Part shown: piece after piece, positions 1 through 11,490 of the stretch
How positions within the stretch are numbered: position 1 is the stretch's first letter
Layout of the letters: the number at the start of each line of letters is the position of its first letter
NCBI RefSeq assembly: GCF_000143415.4
Contig: NW_003314286.1
Coordinates: 1,896,989-1,960,988 of the forward strand
Direction: 5' to 3'
DNA: 64,000 nt
Source of the DNA: Selaginella moellendorffii
Taxonomy: Eukaryota > Streptophyta > Lycopodiopsida > Selaginellales > Selaginellaceae
Position numbers and translations under genes: made by a program
Notes under the pieces: model-generated
Database searches by the model: none
What the model saw: only the letters and a program-made list of their open reading frames with translations
Told to the model about the DNA's origin: nothing

Positions 1-254
1 NNNNNNNNNNNNNNNNNNNNNNNNNNNNNNNNNNNNNNNNNNNNNNNNNNNNNNNNNNNNNNNNNNNNNNNNNNNNNNNNNNNNNNNNNNNNNNNNNNNN
101 NNNNNNNNNNNNNNNNNNNNNNNNNNNNNNNNNNNNNNNNNNNNNNNNNNNNNNNNNNNNNNNNNNNNNNNNNNNNNNNNNNNNNNNNNNNNNNNNNNNN
201 NNNNNNNNNNNNNNNNNNNNNNNNNNNNNNNNNNNNNNNNNNNNNNNNNNNNNN
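1..254. other. Assembly gap (N run)
   Basis: The bases are all N. Sequence resumes directly inside a low-complexity array, so the gap most likely reflects a repeat the assembly could not cross. Confidence 0.99.
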
Positions 255-805
255 ACTCCATCTCGGACTCCGTCTCGGTCCATCTCAGACTCCATCTCGG
301 ACTCCACCTCGGACTCCATCTCGGACTCCATCTCGGTCCATCTCGGACTCCATCTCAGACTCTGTCTCGGTCCATCTCGGACTCCATCTCAGTATCCACT
401 TCGGACTCCATCTCGGACTCCACTTCGGTATCCATCTCGGACTCCATCTCGGTCCATCTCGGACTCCACCTCGGACTCCATCTCGGTCCATCTCAGACTC
501 CATCTCAGACTCCGTCTCGGTCCATCTCGGACTCCATCTTGGACTCTTCCACGTGTCATGTGTTGGTCCTTTTGGGTCCCTTTTTGGAGCCTCGCTTATT
601 GCTCGCTTTGTGCTTGTTCCTCAAGCACTTTGTTGGGAGTTCCACTCCCGCTCTCGACCTTCCAAGTCGGAGCTTTTATTCCAAACGGGTCACGCTCGTT
701 TGGCTTTTGCTTCAGCCACTACCACATGGCACCCTTTCCAGCTCCACTTTGGGGCCTAGGGATTTTGTGTTTCACATTTGGGGCTTAAGGATTTGTGTCT
801 CATAG
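255..805 (+). repeat. Dispersed repeat family A, end portion with short tandem array
   Basis: Positions 255-540 are an imperfect tandem array of about 10-12 bp units of the type GACTCCATCTCG and GTCCATCTCG. A non-repetitive body of about 250 bp follows and ends near a GTGTCTCATA motif. The same order (array, then this body, then a GTGTCTCACA-like end) recurs at about 31540-31882, and in reverse complement at 30015-30450 and 61155-61680. Small ORFs across this stretch are repeat translation, not genes. TG...CA-like termini would fit an LTR or a foldback element; no transposition protein is visible. Confidence 0.8.
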
Positions 806-1150
806 AAGCAAATGGTTTGGATTGAAACTAATTTAATGGCTAGCAAAATTTTACTATGCTAATATTAGTATATGGCATTGTAACCATACACTTATACCAC
901 ACAATTATATTTTTAGTTTTAGAATATCCTTAATTCTACTAATTTAAATTTTCATTTGTTATCAAAAGAGTTAATCTAAAACTCAAATTTAATAGTCATT
1001 TTAATTTTCCCATCTTTTTTTAATTCTTAATATTATGTATATATTTATTAAAAAATTATATACCATTTATCTATAAATACTCTCAAAATTACTAAATTTT
1101 TAAAATTTTATAAATACAATTAATGTAAAGCTTGAATATAAATAACAACT
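806..1150. other. AT-rich spacer, no gene seen
   Basis: I see no coding frame. A segment of about 80 bp at 825-905, containing a motif like GCTAATATTAGTATATGGCA, is repeated near 62690-62765 next to another family A copy. It is therefore probably the other end of a related element. Confidence 0.5.
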
Positions 1151-1154
1151 TTAT

Positions 1155-1700
1155 TTAAACTTCTCAGCTTAATATTACTTAAACTAAAGATATTTAACCC
1201 CAATTATTCTAAAACTCTTAAGTAATTATAAAAGAGGGTGCTATAAAATCCTGAATTTAAACTTCACAAGAGGTTATCTAGCAAAGACATTTAACCCCAA
1301 GTATCCCTAAACTATTAACCAATTAAAAAAAATACACTTTTATTCATGGGCTTTTTTCTTCTATATTTGAATCCGTCTTAAGCAAATGTGCTCTTTTGAC
1401 ACTCTACCCCTAAAGTTTAGCCCAAGTGGAGCAAATAACTGCCAAATATTAATCTTAATTATAAGGTGTGATTCCTTTAGCAAATAAGCAAAGTTAGACC
1501 TGAGATCTAAATATAAATGCAAAACCTTTTTTATATTTAATGTAAGTTCCTGAATTTAAACTTCCTGAGATGTGACTTAGCCTAATAACCCAAGGACGCT
1601 TAACCCTAAATATTTAAAAAAGGGATGCACTTTTTATTCATGGTCCTTTTCTTTCTATATTTAAACCTTTATAAATCATCTTTTGGGTCATTCTTTTTAG
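1155..1700. repeat. AT-rich degenerate repeat (family C), about three units
   Basis: Segments around 1155-1250, 1255-1375 and 1550-1695 share a pattern: a short opening, a phrase like TTTAACCCCAAGTAT, then GTGCACTTTTATTCATGGGC-like sequence and TTTATATTTGAACC. A further copy lies at about 38370-38560. No ORF is supported. Confidence 0.6.
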
Positions 1701-1942
1701 TTTTTTACAATTGCTAACTTATTTTCATTTCTCAAGTTTTCTAAATTCAATTAGAAATGAATAGAATAAATAGACTATGATTAAATTAGGGAACTAACTA
1801 GCTTTATTAGTTGATGTTGGCAAATATACATACTTATTTAATTAGAAAAGGATGTAAGAATTTTAGAACACAATACAATAAGTGATGTTCTTTTAAAAGT
1901 TTATGTTATTTTCAGAACTTTCTTAGCACTTTCTTTCTTTTT

Positions 1943-2402
1943 TGTCAAGATAATTAGCCTTTATTTAGAATATTGCTGATTAGCACCATTTCTCATTCAT
2001 ATCAACTGAACAAATTTTGTGGTGGTAGCAATCACAATGCAATGATATTACTTGATTTAATAACATGAGAGATCAAAGATTAAACAAAAGTGGCAGTGAT
2101 AAATGTAAATTAGCTTTATCTTCCACTATAAATACTTCAGTGCACCACTTTAGATATAGTCTCCTTTAGGTTTTATTTCAACCACAGTAATTGTCAAGAT
2201 AATTAGTATTTATTTACAGTGTTACTCCCCTCATTCTTATCAACTAAACTAACTTTGTGGTACTACTTGATTTAATGAGATAAAAATATTGGGATTGAAT
2301 ATTAAATAAAACTGGTAGTGATAAATGTAAATTAGCTTCATCTTCCACTATGCACCATCTTAGATATACTCTCCTTAGTTTTATTTCAACCACAGCAATA
2401 CT
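1943..2402. repeat. Direct tandem duplication of about 200-250 bp
   Basis: The block at 1943-2190 and the block at 2193-2402 start alike (GTCAAGATAATTAG) and share the run GTAGTGATAAATGTAAATTAG or a near match. Both end in a phrase like TTTTATTTCAACCACAG. The copies differ by small indels and substitutions. The function is unknown. Confidence 0.7.
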
Positions 2403-3020
2403 TATCTCCCTAGAAGAAAGAAAAACAATTCTTTGACTTTGGCTCCACAAGTAAATAATAGTAACTTACAAGGTTGCAACTTCGAAATTATTTATAATGA
2501 CACATCATGCTGAAAAAGAAAATTGACAAGGCTAAGATGGCAAAGTAATCACATGCTTAACCTATAACTCTTCCCATTCCAAATGTTGGCATACAAAATA
2601 ACACACTTCCAAAGAAAAAAAAGCCTACATAAAACACACATATACACTGCCTTTGTAACCTAATGTGCTACTGTCTTTACAAGGCAAGGGAAAATATTTG
2701 AGTAACAGAAGAAAATCTAAAGTTTTACTTGGTACAAACCTTATGAATGTTTAACATTCTCTAACAATCATTCACAAATCACCACTACAATTATCAATTC
2801 AACAGAGTGAACACCAGAAAATGGAGTTTGACTATAGTGGCATTTGGTTTTGCTCACTCTTTCCCCTCTTGTACATTCTAGTACTAGTACTAGATTATAA
2901 CTGTTAATTTAAACACGTTTTGTATTAGTGATAACTAAAAATATTGATTATAAGAGTTTAAAAGAGAAATATCCTAAATATATTTAGATATTCTAGTATA
3001 TTCCTCTTCTAAAGCAAAAG
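2403..3020. other. AT-rich region downstream of MED7
   Basis: I see no gene. The stretch closest to 3020 lies downstream of MED7 (minus strand) and probably holds its 3' UTR. I could not pick a reliable polyadenylation site. Confidence 0.4.
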
Positions 3021-3765
3021 TCACACAATTCTTTGCTGGCTAAGTTGGGTTTCTAGTGCAGCTGTTGATTCCTGGAGGAGTGATCTTGCCTCGTTCCTTC
3101 TCCTGATCAAATCAGGGAGAAAATATGAATACAAAAACGAGTTCCAATGCTTACTTGTGAACTTCTTCCACAGCTTGCTTTCGTCTTTGCACTTGGGTCT
3201 CGAGAATGCGAATAAGTGTCGCTCTGGCCTGGAGAACGATACTTTGCATGAGCAGACAAGAAAGGATTTTGTTTTTGTCAAACCTGGTGTGGTCTGAGTG
3301 AATTGAGCAAGTGATGCATGTTTCTGAGAATGAGCCCCATGTCTTCCACTCTTCGAGCATACTGAGAAGGCCTCTCCACCAAAACGTCGGCGAGCTCCAT
3401 CATCTGGAGCACAAGCTCTCGGTTCAAAGCCTTGAGCTCCTTCTTGTAGTCTAATCTCCCAAAGTTTGAGGACAAAGATCAATCCACTGGAAAAATTCTT
3501 GGTCGAGTCCAACTTACCAATGTTGGGTCCTATGGGATACAATTGACGAAGCCCCACTTCCTCCAAACTGGGTAGTGTATCGTCAGTCTGAAAGCTCAAG
3601 CTTATAAGAGAAGAAAAAAGGAGAAGAGGGTCTAACCGTGTACGTGTTCCCAAACACGGAGTAAGTTCCCTGGAGCGGCGGAGGCGGCGATGGCGCGGAG
3701 GCTGGATCCTTGTAGAGCGTGTAATAGGGAGGCGGTGGCGGATAGGCAGCAGAAGTAGTAGCCAT
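3021..3765 (-). CDS. MED7: Mediator complex subunit 7
   Basis: MED7 is a subunit of the Mediator middle module, which links transcription factors to RNA polymerase II in the nucleus. Five exons join in frame: 3765-3637, 3587-3518, 3450-3284, 3228-3155 and 3102-3021, giving 173 residues, the usual MED7 size. Introns are 49-67 nt with GT..AG ends. The N terminus has the family's proline-rich YPPPPPYY...KD segment. The middle exon has the hallmark ADVLVERPSQYARRVE and LHHLLNSLRPHQ-type sequence (here MHHLLNSLRPHQ). The last exons form the charged helix (RRKQAVEEVHKRRNEARSLL). The start ATG at 3765 gives the expected short N terminus. A single AAGCCCTAGCC-like motif lies just upstream. The gene points away from the small gene that begins at 3909. 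Confidence 0.95.
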
Positions 3766-3908
3766 GGCTAGGGCTTCATTAAAACAGGGGTCAACGCCGA
3801 GACATAGATGATGGAGCTTACTCCTCGTCGCTCTTGCTCACTTAGACATCTTCCCTGGCAAAGTAAGCGTTCGATCTCATCACAACTACCACGAAGCTAT
3901 GTTAGCGG

Positions 3909-4300
3909 ATGAGGTGGTATGTTCTTGGCATTACGTTTGTGGAGGAGGCAGCACTGGTCCCAAACTACGCTTGTCAGCTCTTTAGGAGTGAGGACTTTTT
4001 CTTCTCTGTGGAATCTTGCTCATTTGTGTGCCATCGAAAATGTCAAGGAGAAAGGAGTCCATTAGATGCTTACGATTGGTAAGAGTTTCCGTTCATTTGA
4101 AGGTCTTGTGTGTTGTTCTCTTTAGGTGTCGAGTTGCTACCGAGGACAGAATTGAAGACGCAATCCTGATACCTCCATACTGGAGCAAAATACAATCTTT
4201 GAAAGGACTTCAGGCGAGATACGCTCGTTGTACCATTGAATCACGCGGTTATTTAGTTCTGTACAAGGTGTTTTTAATCGCTACGTTCTACCCAATCTAA
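3909..4300 (+). CDS. Small hypothetical protein, two exons
   Basis: I do not recognise this protein. An open frame starts at ATG 3909 and runs to 4078. A plausible intron 4079-4125 (donor GTAAGA, acceptor TTTAG) joins it in frame to 4126-4300, giving 114 residues. The joined product is cysteine-rich in the first exon (five Cys) and basic/aromatic in the second. It lies 143 bp from the MED7 start, so the two could share a promoter. The evidence is only frame continuity across a good splice pair; it may be a fragment of a larger decayed gene. Confidence 0.3.
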
Positions 4301-4548
4301 ACGTCCAGGAGCTTTTGGCCAAAAGTTGGCACTGCATTCGCTAGTAACTTTAAAGGTATATACGTCAAAGTTTTTTTCAGAAACAACAAATATCTTGTGC
4401 CAATGCCTTTAAACAAAAAGTGAGAAAAAAGTTCATGGAAATTTTTGAGCCGCCATTAATTTTAGACAAGCTTTTCTGTGGACACCTGAACACCATAGTT
4501 TATGAGGCAAGAAACAAGGACAGAGCAACGGCTATTAGATGCGTCCTC

Positions 4549-4556
4549 TTTATAAG
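4549..4556 (+). promoter_or_regulatory. Candidate TATA element of the phytocyanin gene
   Basis: A TTTATAAG box lies about 80 bp upstream of the phytocyanin ATG at 4635, a spacing that leaves a short 5' UTR. No other gene start is near. Confidence 0.4.
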
Positions 4557-4634
4557 GAAGCACTCCTACTGTTTTGTTGAGCCCAAGATTCCAAGAGTAA
4601 CAAAGAAAGGGAGGGAGGCTCTCAGGCTCTCAAG

Positions 4635-5692
4635 ATGGGGAGGAGCACAAACTCTTCGACAGTGTGTTTTTGCTTGCTACTAGTCTTGTTCCTCCACAGG
4701 AGGGCAATGTGTGTTGTCATCACCGTGGGAGACTCGCTCGGCTGGACAAATTTCGATCTCTCCACGCAGAGGGTTCCAGATTATGCTGCCTGGGCCGCCT
4801 CTCAGCCAGTCGCATCGGGAGATTCCGTCGGTGAGTGGATCATCCTGTTCTTGGTCTTCTCTTCTCTAAGTTTTCTCCAGGCTTCCCTGTGAGTGTAGGT
4901 AGCGCCTTGGTTTTTTCGTTTCTCTAGTCCTTGCGCTATGGCTGCTAACAAACGATCCCGTATGAATCGTGCAGTGTTTCGATACGCTCCAGGCTTTCAC
5001 AATGTGGCAATGCTTCCGTCCAAGGCCGACTTCGACAATTGCAACTTTGCGAAGGCAACCATGCTCGACACTGGATCGTCTGGCAACTTCACGGTCTGTA
5101 GTACGCTTCCGGACCGCTTTCTCGTGACTAAAGTGGCCAAAGCTCTTGCTTTTTTCCTTTTCTTTTTGCTTTTCCAAAGTGGATAGCTCCAGAGAAGACT
5201 GGCGCGTACTACTTTGCGTGTGGATTCTCAGTGGAGGGCCAGGGAACGCACTGCGATGGCGGACAGAAAGTTACCATCAGTGTTGGCGTCTTGGCTGCTG
5301 CTCCTCCCCTGGCACTATCTCCAACTCCGGCCGGATTAGTCCTGGCCCCAGGGCTTCCTCCATCGTCACCATCGTCATCGCCATCGCCAGGAGGAGGACC
5401 AACAGGCCCTGCGGCTTCTCCAGGGATGGGACTGGTCCCAGCGATAGCTCCAGCGACGAGCGAGTCACCCAGCACCTCCATGGCGCCCAGTGGTAGCTCC
5501 GGAGCCTCGGCAGCGGTCCCTATAGAAGGGTCAGAGCAAGACAACACCTCGGTAAGAGCTTAAGCCTTTTTTTTTTCTTTCTCGATCCGAGAGAACTGAC
5601 CAGAAAATGGTTTGCTGTAGGGTGGCGATAGTCTCGTAACTTGGTGGAGGTTGATCGTCGCGTCCACCGTGGTGGCGCTGAGACTTTTGTGA
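4635..5692 (+). CDS. Phytocyanin (blue copper-like), predicted GPI-anchored cell-surface protein
   Basis: Four exons: 4635-4830, 4975-5093, 5180-5551 and 5621-5692, giving 252 residues. Residues 1-30 are a basic then hydrophobic signal peptide. The plastocyanin-like domain follows (ITVGDSLGW..., GDSVVFRY, GFHNVAML). Its copper ligands appear intact: His in GFHNV, Cys in YYFACGF, His in GTHC and Gln in GGQKV. Gln as the axial ligand is stellacyanin-like, whereas early-nodulin-like proteins usually lack the ligands. A long Pro/Ser/Ala-rich arabinogalactan-like region comes next, then a hydrophobic C terminus after WWR typical of a GPI signal. The exon 2 end (before GTCTGT at 5094) was chosen because it alone keeps phase with the AAAG acceptor at 5179. 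A role in cell-wall or redox biology is inferred from the family. Confidence 0.9.
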
Positions 5693-6080
5693 GCGAGCGA
5701 ATTGACTTGAATATAGAATGGAGAGCATACCGATGAAAGATTTTGAGTCTTTGTAGATCTAGACTCGTTCTCTAGAGATCAGGAGGGAGGAGGTCTTTCT
5801 GTCCAGGAGAAATCGTAAATGCTTGTTGATTTTTTTCTCCTCCACTTTCCGTCATCTTCTCAATCAATTGTCATAGAGAATTCGAGAAGCCGTGTCTGGA
5901 AAAGGATGTAACGATGGCGTGAGCTTGCGAGTGAAAGAAAAAGCCATAACGCACCAGGATTGAGGCAACGGATGATCAGAAACTTTGGCAGGCTGCAGCA
6001 TGACTATCTCGCTGCACCTGGCCCTCCTGCGTGACTCAAACGATATTGTCAAGGCATTACTCCACACAAGAAAAACAAAC
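5693..6080. other. 3' flank of phytocyanin, no gene seen
   Basis: This probably contains the phytocyanin 3' UTR. I see no ORF with family features and no clear repeat until about 6081. Confidence 0.4.
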
Positions 6081-6960
6081 CTGAGTAGTCCGAGGTGAAA
6101 CAATACCGTCAGCATGATGATCCGTGCGCAGTCCCGGCGGAGAAGATGAATATCTGAATGCATGCGTACTCCTGATAGCCAGCAAAACATTTTTTCTGAG
6201 AGAAGTTTTTCATAGCTCAGTACCTTCGATCGGATAGGATAGCATAACTAGACCGAGGCGAAACAATACCACAGCATGGTGATCGACTAGTGCGCAGTCC
6301 CCGCGGAGAAGATGGATCTCTGAAGTAGATGGATGCATGCGTACTTCTGTTAGCTAGCAAAACATTTGTTCTGAGTGTGAGTCAAGAATTTTTTCATAGC
6401 TCTCGTAAGTTTGATGGAAGGACTCCACGCTCCTCGTTAGAGTTAACCACTGAAGAAACGTTGAAAAACAAGAAAAAACCTGAGCACGGCAAGCAAGCAT
6501 AGAACTCTTTTCTCGACAGCCCGAAGAAACGAACAAAAAATACCTGTCAAGCGATCAAGCATGCTTCACTTACCTCGATCGGATATCGAGAGAATAGCAT
6601 AACTAGTCCGAGAAACAATACCGTCAGCATGATGATCGACTACTGCGCACTCCGCGGAGAAGATGGAACTCTTAAGTAAATGGATCCTGCTAGCTCTGAA
6701 AACATTTATTTTGGGTGTGAGTCAAGAATCCTTTGATAGCTTAGTACCTCATTAAGTCTTTGATGGAATCAAAGCTCTTGCGAGGATTCATGGGCTCCCT
6801 GGAAAACCTTGTACGTAAAACCATTGTGAGCATGACAGGCAAGCATAGAACGCTTTTCTAGCAATCTTCTAGGACATGGACGCCTGGCCCCAGGAAAAAC
6901 AAACAAGAAATACCAAGCAAAATGCCCCACAAAGAGAATGCTTCGCTTACCTCGATCGGC
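6081..6960. repeat. Three divergent direct repeats upstream of REC8
   Basis: Units begin near 6081, 6241 and 6597. Each carries AGT/AGACCGAG, a GAAACAATACC...CAGCATG core, a GCGCAGTCC...GCGGAGAAGATG block and a GCAAAACATTT-like block. The last two also share a downstream spacer ending CTTACCTCGATCGG, making a unit of about 350 bp. On the minus strand that end reads as a splice-donor-like CGATCGAG|GTAAG. No protein is recognisable. Confidence 0.7.
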
Positions 6961-7128
6961 CAGGAATGCGGTGAAGATCGGGAAACCTGGAAGCGCGGCG
7001 AGCGATGATCCAGTCCCAAGCGGGCCTCCGGCCGGGCAAAATATTTTTGGCCTCTCGCCAAATAAGCCCTCAAGAATGGCGGTAAAACCCTACTAGAGGT
7101 TTGCGCGGCCTACATTCTCGACTCCACG

Positions 7129-9839
7129 ATGTTCTACTCCCACCAATTGCTCTCCAAGAAAGGTCCCTTCGGGCAGATATGGTGAGAATGCGCGCGGATC
7201 GGCGCAAGCGTCTCATCGATCTCTTCTTCTCGCGTTTATTTGCAGGATCGCGGCGACGGTGCATCCAAAGATGAACAGGAAGAGGACCGATCAGATCGAC
7301 ATCCAAGAGAGCTGGTTTGTTGGATTCTTGGTTGGAAATTTTGATCGGATCGATTGAAATGCGCCGATGTCTCTCCGCAGCATGCAGATCATCAATCCCG
7401 TCGTTCCTCTGGCTCTACGGCTGTCGGGAATCCTCATGGGTAAGGGATCTCGCGATGCATGTAAGAATCGCCTCTTCTAAGATCGATCTTTCTTGCAGGA
7501 GGTATCGTGAGGATCTACAACCACAAAGTCAAATTCTTGTATGGTAAGGCCATGGTTTATTTTCTCTGCTTTCGTTCACATTCTTTCCTTGATCAAGACG
7601 ATGTCACGGAGTTCCTGGTGAGGAAGTTTTCTTGGTTTTGTTCTTCCTCTCTCGATGATCACTGTTCGTTGGCTCCAGTTTAAGATGAAAACCAAACAAG
7701 CCGCGCTGAAGACCGAGGACACTACCAGGCTTCCTCAAAGGAGAGCTCGCGCTAAGTACGTAAGATGTTGTTTATCTTAAGCTGGCTCCACGCGATCTGT
7801 GACTCCAGGTTCGAAGCGATCACGATTGATGGCACCGAAGAAACCTTCCAGGATTTCGAGCGCGCGATGCTGGAGCCGGAAACACCGGACCAGGACGATC
7901 CCGAGTTTTTCACGGTTCCTCCTCCGGTGGCGAGAACCAGACCCAACCGATTTCAAGGTACGTGTCATCAACACGAGATCTAATGAGGTGAAGGAGGTTT
8001 GTAAGAACAGCTGACAACGAAGACATCACGCTGAATGAGGATAGTGTTCGCTCCTTCGCCACTGTTTTGGATGACGATGTCGAGAGGTAGGCAAACATGG
8101 ATAGTTTCTAAAGCGCGCTAAGCTTTTCTTTGTTTCAGGGAAGAAAGTGAGTACAGGTTCCAGCAGCCTGAGAACTTTATTGACGACATGATTACTATGA
8201 ATGCCCCGCTTCAAGGTAGAGCTGGTTGAAAAATGCAAAGCTTACATAACGACTAAATGCTGTTCAAGTTCCAAATGGACTTGAACCGATATCTGAAGAA
8301 CGGGATGGCGACAACGAAAAAGGTGAAGACAAAGGACCAAAGTCGGTAAGCATCTGCCTCTACTACTCATTTCTTTTGTTATGCATTACTTTTGTAGCCG
8401 GAGCCTCATAAGCCGCGAAAGAAAAGAAAGACGATCAAGCGGCAGAAGAAACTCGTCTACGACGTCGAGTTGACTGAGATTCCAGCTCAAGTTTTCCAGT
8501 CCTGGCTGCAGGACACTTCAAATATCATCTACAGAAGAAATAGACGAAAGGTATGTGAACAGCGTTTTGCCTTCACTGACATTGCGATCAAACAGCTGTA
8601 TACACAAGCATCGGCTGAAAGAGCAAAAGTGATGCTGAACAATCCCTTAACTTTCTTAGGCTGCGGTACCATACCGAAGTCACTTTTACCAGCCTCAATC
8701 GTTGATCTGTGGTCCAAAGCAACCGTGGTGACTCCAAGGAATGAACAACAAAAGACTACTTCTGAGCAGCAGAAACAACAAGAACAGCAAACATCTGCCA
8801 AACAGCAGGACCAGCAAGTATCTGCTGATCAATCGGTAGCACTACAGTAGCACTTAGAAGCTATTTCACTGATGTTTTGCTCGCAGCCTCCTCCGCCGTT
8901 GGAATTCGCGTTCGAAGAGCCCGAGCGTTTTGAGGCACCTTTTAACTTTGAGAATTACGGCTCCGTCGAGAAACTACGAGCACCCGTTCAAACTCCTGTT
9001 ACAGGAAGCGAAGGAGGCAGCTTCTTTGATGTCCAAACCGGAGTGACTCCAAATATTTCAGGTTCCCCGCTTATAAAAAACTCCTTGGCGCAACAACTAA
9101 CATTTCTTTTGTGTGTGTTTTTCCAGTGAACAGCGTCATGAATTCTAAACGAAAAAGGAGCTCTCAATCCACCGACAAGCTCGTTCCCGACGTTGTGGGG
9201 GATTATCCGACCAGCTTGAGGTCTGAAAACTTGCATGCCTCGAATTGCACTAACTAAAGAGTTTTCTGAATGTTTTTCAAGGTCCAAGAGGTCGCGAGCG
9301 TCGGAACGCAAGAGTGACTCGCCTTTTGGTACTGATTTTTATACCAACGACGTTTTCCCGGAAGAAAGAACTCCAGACATCACAGTTCTACCAAGCCAAT
9401 TTGGTAAGCTTGAAAGAAAACATTTCAACTGTTTAGAACTTTCGCGTGTCTCCGCCAGAAACAGAGCCGACTCAAGCCGCACAGGCCTATCAACGCGACT
9501 TAGACAAGCTCACAAGCATCATGCTCCAGTAAGCTGCTCCGAGTTTTTTCGATCATGATGATACCATGAGAAACATTTCAGGTACTTGCGGGAGCACTTC
9601 ATCAGCTCTCCGGGGATCAAGGCGTTGTCCCTCGATAGCCTTACGGAAGGCATGAACGCCTCTCAGGGAGCAAAGATGTTCTTCCACATCTGCGGTGAGT
9701 CTCGATAGTGTTTTTTTTTTCTTACCAGTGAGCTATGTTATGTTTCGTTCGTGCAGTCTTAGCTTCAAATAGCTATCTCAGTGTGCTACAAAAGGAAGCT
9801 TATGGCGACATCCTCATTGGAAGAGGAAGCCTCTTTTGA
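7129..9839 (+). CDS. REC8: Meiotic cohesin kleisin subunit REC8 (SYN1-like)
   Basis: REC8 is the alpha-kleisin that closes the SMC1-SMC3 ring and holds sister chromatids together in meiosis. Eighteen exons: 7129-7181, 7246-7314, 7381-7439, 7499-7543, 7598-7617, 7679-7755, 7809-7957, 8011-8086, 8139-8215, 8269-8345, 8398-8550, 8596-8835, 8887-9061, 9127-9220, 9282-9403, 9459-9528, 9582-9694 and 9757-9839. All phases close, giving 583 residues; introns are 45-66 nt. Residues 1-85 are the Rad21/Rec8 N-terminal domain (MFYSHQLLSKKGPFGQIW, LALRLSGILMGG). The middle is acidic and variable, with a Gln-rich stretch in exon 12. Residues 500-583 are the C-terminal winged helix that binds SMC1 (EAYGDILI). 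The N terminus fits REC8/SYN1 better than the mitotic RAD21 paralogues. The intron 8551-8595 is the least certain because reading through it stays open. Confidence 0.93.
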
Positions 9840-9955
9840 TTCACCTGCGTGGAAGCAAGAACAACAAGAACGTTTTTTGGCCGCGTTCCGGACTTTTCAA
9901 AGGGTTGACGAGACTTTCGTAAGTAAAAATTCTTCTTTCCGCGAGCTACGGAGCA

Positions 9956-11114
9956 ATGGCGATGGAGTCCAACCGCAGCGTCAACAAATGGATGCGTAAG
10001 TTCTTCCCGAAAGCGAGCGAGCAGGATAGGGGCGAGCTGATCGATCTCTGGCGGAGAATGGAGAGCGTGAGATTCCCCGATCCGGACGGGACCGCGCTGA
10101 GCGAGGAGGAGCTCCTGGAGCGCACGCCCAGGGCGGAGATCCGCGAGACGGACATGGGGGATATGATTGGAAAGGGGAGCTACGCAGTGGTGCACCAAGT
10201 GGAGTGGAATGACAAATCCTATGCCATGAAGAGCTTCTCCAGCAAATCCGAGGCGCTGCGCGAGCTGGCCATCCAATCCAAGCTCTCCGGTCACCCGCAC
10301 ATCCTCGCTTCGCTCGCCTACGCCGAGATCCCCCGAGCCAGCGACGCCCAGAGCGACAAATTCTCCATCCTCATGGAGCTCTTCGTCGGCAGCATCGATC
10401 GTAGGGGCCGATCGATCGATACCCTCGCCGAATTCGGGGCCGCGGACGCGCTGGAGATCATGCTCCAGCTCGCGCGTGCGCTACTGTTCATCCACTCGCA
10501 GAGGATCATGCACCGCGATGTCAAGCCCGGCAATGTGCTCTATCGATCGAAGGACCCAGCCCAGGAGGGATTCGTGCGCGGCGGGACGATGGTCAAGCTC
10601 GCGGATTTTGGGACCTCGCGATTCATCCGCGAGGGATCCTACGTCCACACCTCCAGGAGGGGGAGCAAATGCTACTGGGCGCCCGAGGTCGTACAGGATG
10701 GCCCAACGTGCCCGTACACGGACAAGGCTGACGTGTACAGCTTCGCTATGACATGCTATGCCATTGGTACGGGAAGAACGCCGCTGGAGCGCTACGCTGG
10801 GCTGAGCTCGCGGGATTTCTACCGCAAAGTGCGCGGGTGGGGGTGTATTTTGCCGGGGAAGCGGCCAAAGGTGCCGCGATGGATGGATCCGTCGCTGGCG
10901 AGAGTGATGAAGCAGTGCTGGCATTCCACGCCCGAGGAGCGCCCGCCGATGGGGGTGGTGTGCTGGGCGCTCGAGTTCCTGGCGGCGCGGGCTAGCGGCG
11001 CCGCCCGCGCGGAGCTGAGGTGAGTGGAGAAGAGGAGTGGGAATTGATGGATCACTGATGGCTTTGCCCTGTCGCAGCCCCGCATTGTACCCGATTGTCA
11101 ACGATCGCCCGTGA
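9956..11114 (+). CDS. Protein Ser/Thr kinase
   Basis: A cytosolic-type kinase with all catalytic motifs: glycine loop GKGSYAVV, lysine in YAMKSF, HRDVKPGN catalytic loop, DFGTSRF and the WAPEVV activation-segment end. A helical N terminus of about 65 residues precedes the domain. The frame from 9956 reads to a TGA at 11021-11023. However, GTGAGT at 11020 and GTCGCAG at 11071-11077 define a likely intron joining exon 9956-11019 to 11078-11114 and replacing the last residues with SPALYPIVNDRP. Its ATG is only 116 bp after the REC8 stop, so its promoter must overlap the REC8 3' end. The base composition is GC-rich, like the next gene. I cannot assign a subfamily; it has no membrane segment. Confidence 0.88.
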
Positions 11115-11490
11115 AACTCTGCGAGGATTGTGCCAAATTGCTCAAATGGGCCATGAATGAGGGAGGAATCGATCGAATTCTAAGATTTTCTTTGTCTGGC
11201 AGATCTTTCTTGGCTGCTCCAAGCGTTTCATTCTTTGATTTGTTTGTCTGATCATGATCAATTCAAACTCACGGGCTGGCGGTGCGTGTTGAATTTCGCG
11301 GAGCTTGTCAACAAGAGTTTTGTCCCCATTTTCGGATTGCTGGGAAATTGACGAGATTCCGCCCATGTTGCACGATCCCGGTTCTTCCGACATAACGGCA
11401 GGAGAGATGCCGCGGATATTCTGTTTGAGGCCACTTCAAATCTGGGCCGTCCGTTACCATGGCGCTTCTCTCGCCTCCGAGCTCTCGCCC

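Noticed and set aside
285-503. Minus-strand ORF of Glu/Met/Asp/Arg repeats
   Set aside because: A direct translation of the tandem array; open only because the unit lacks stops.
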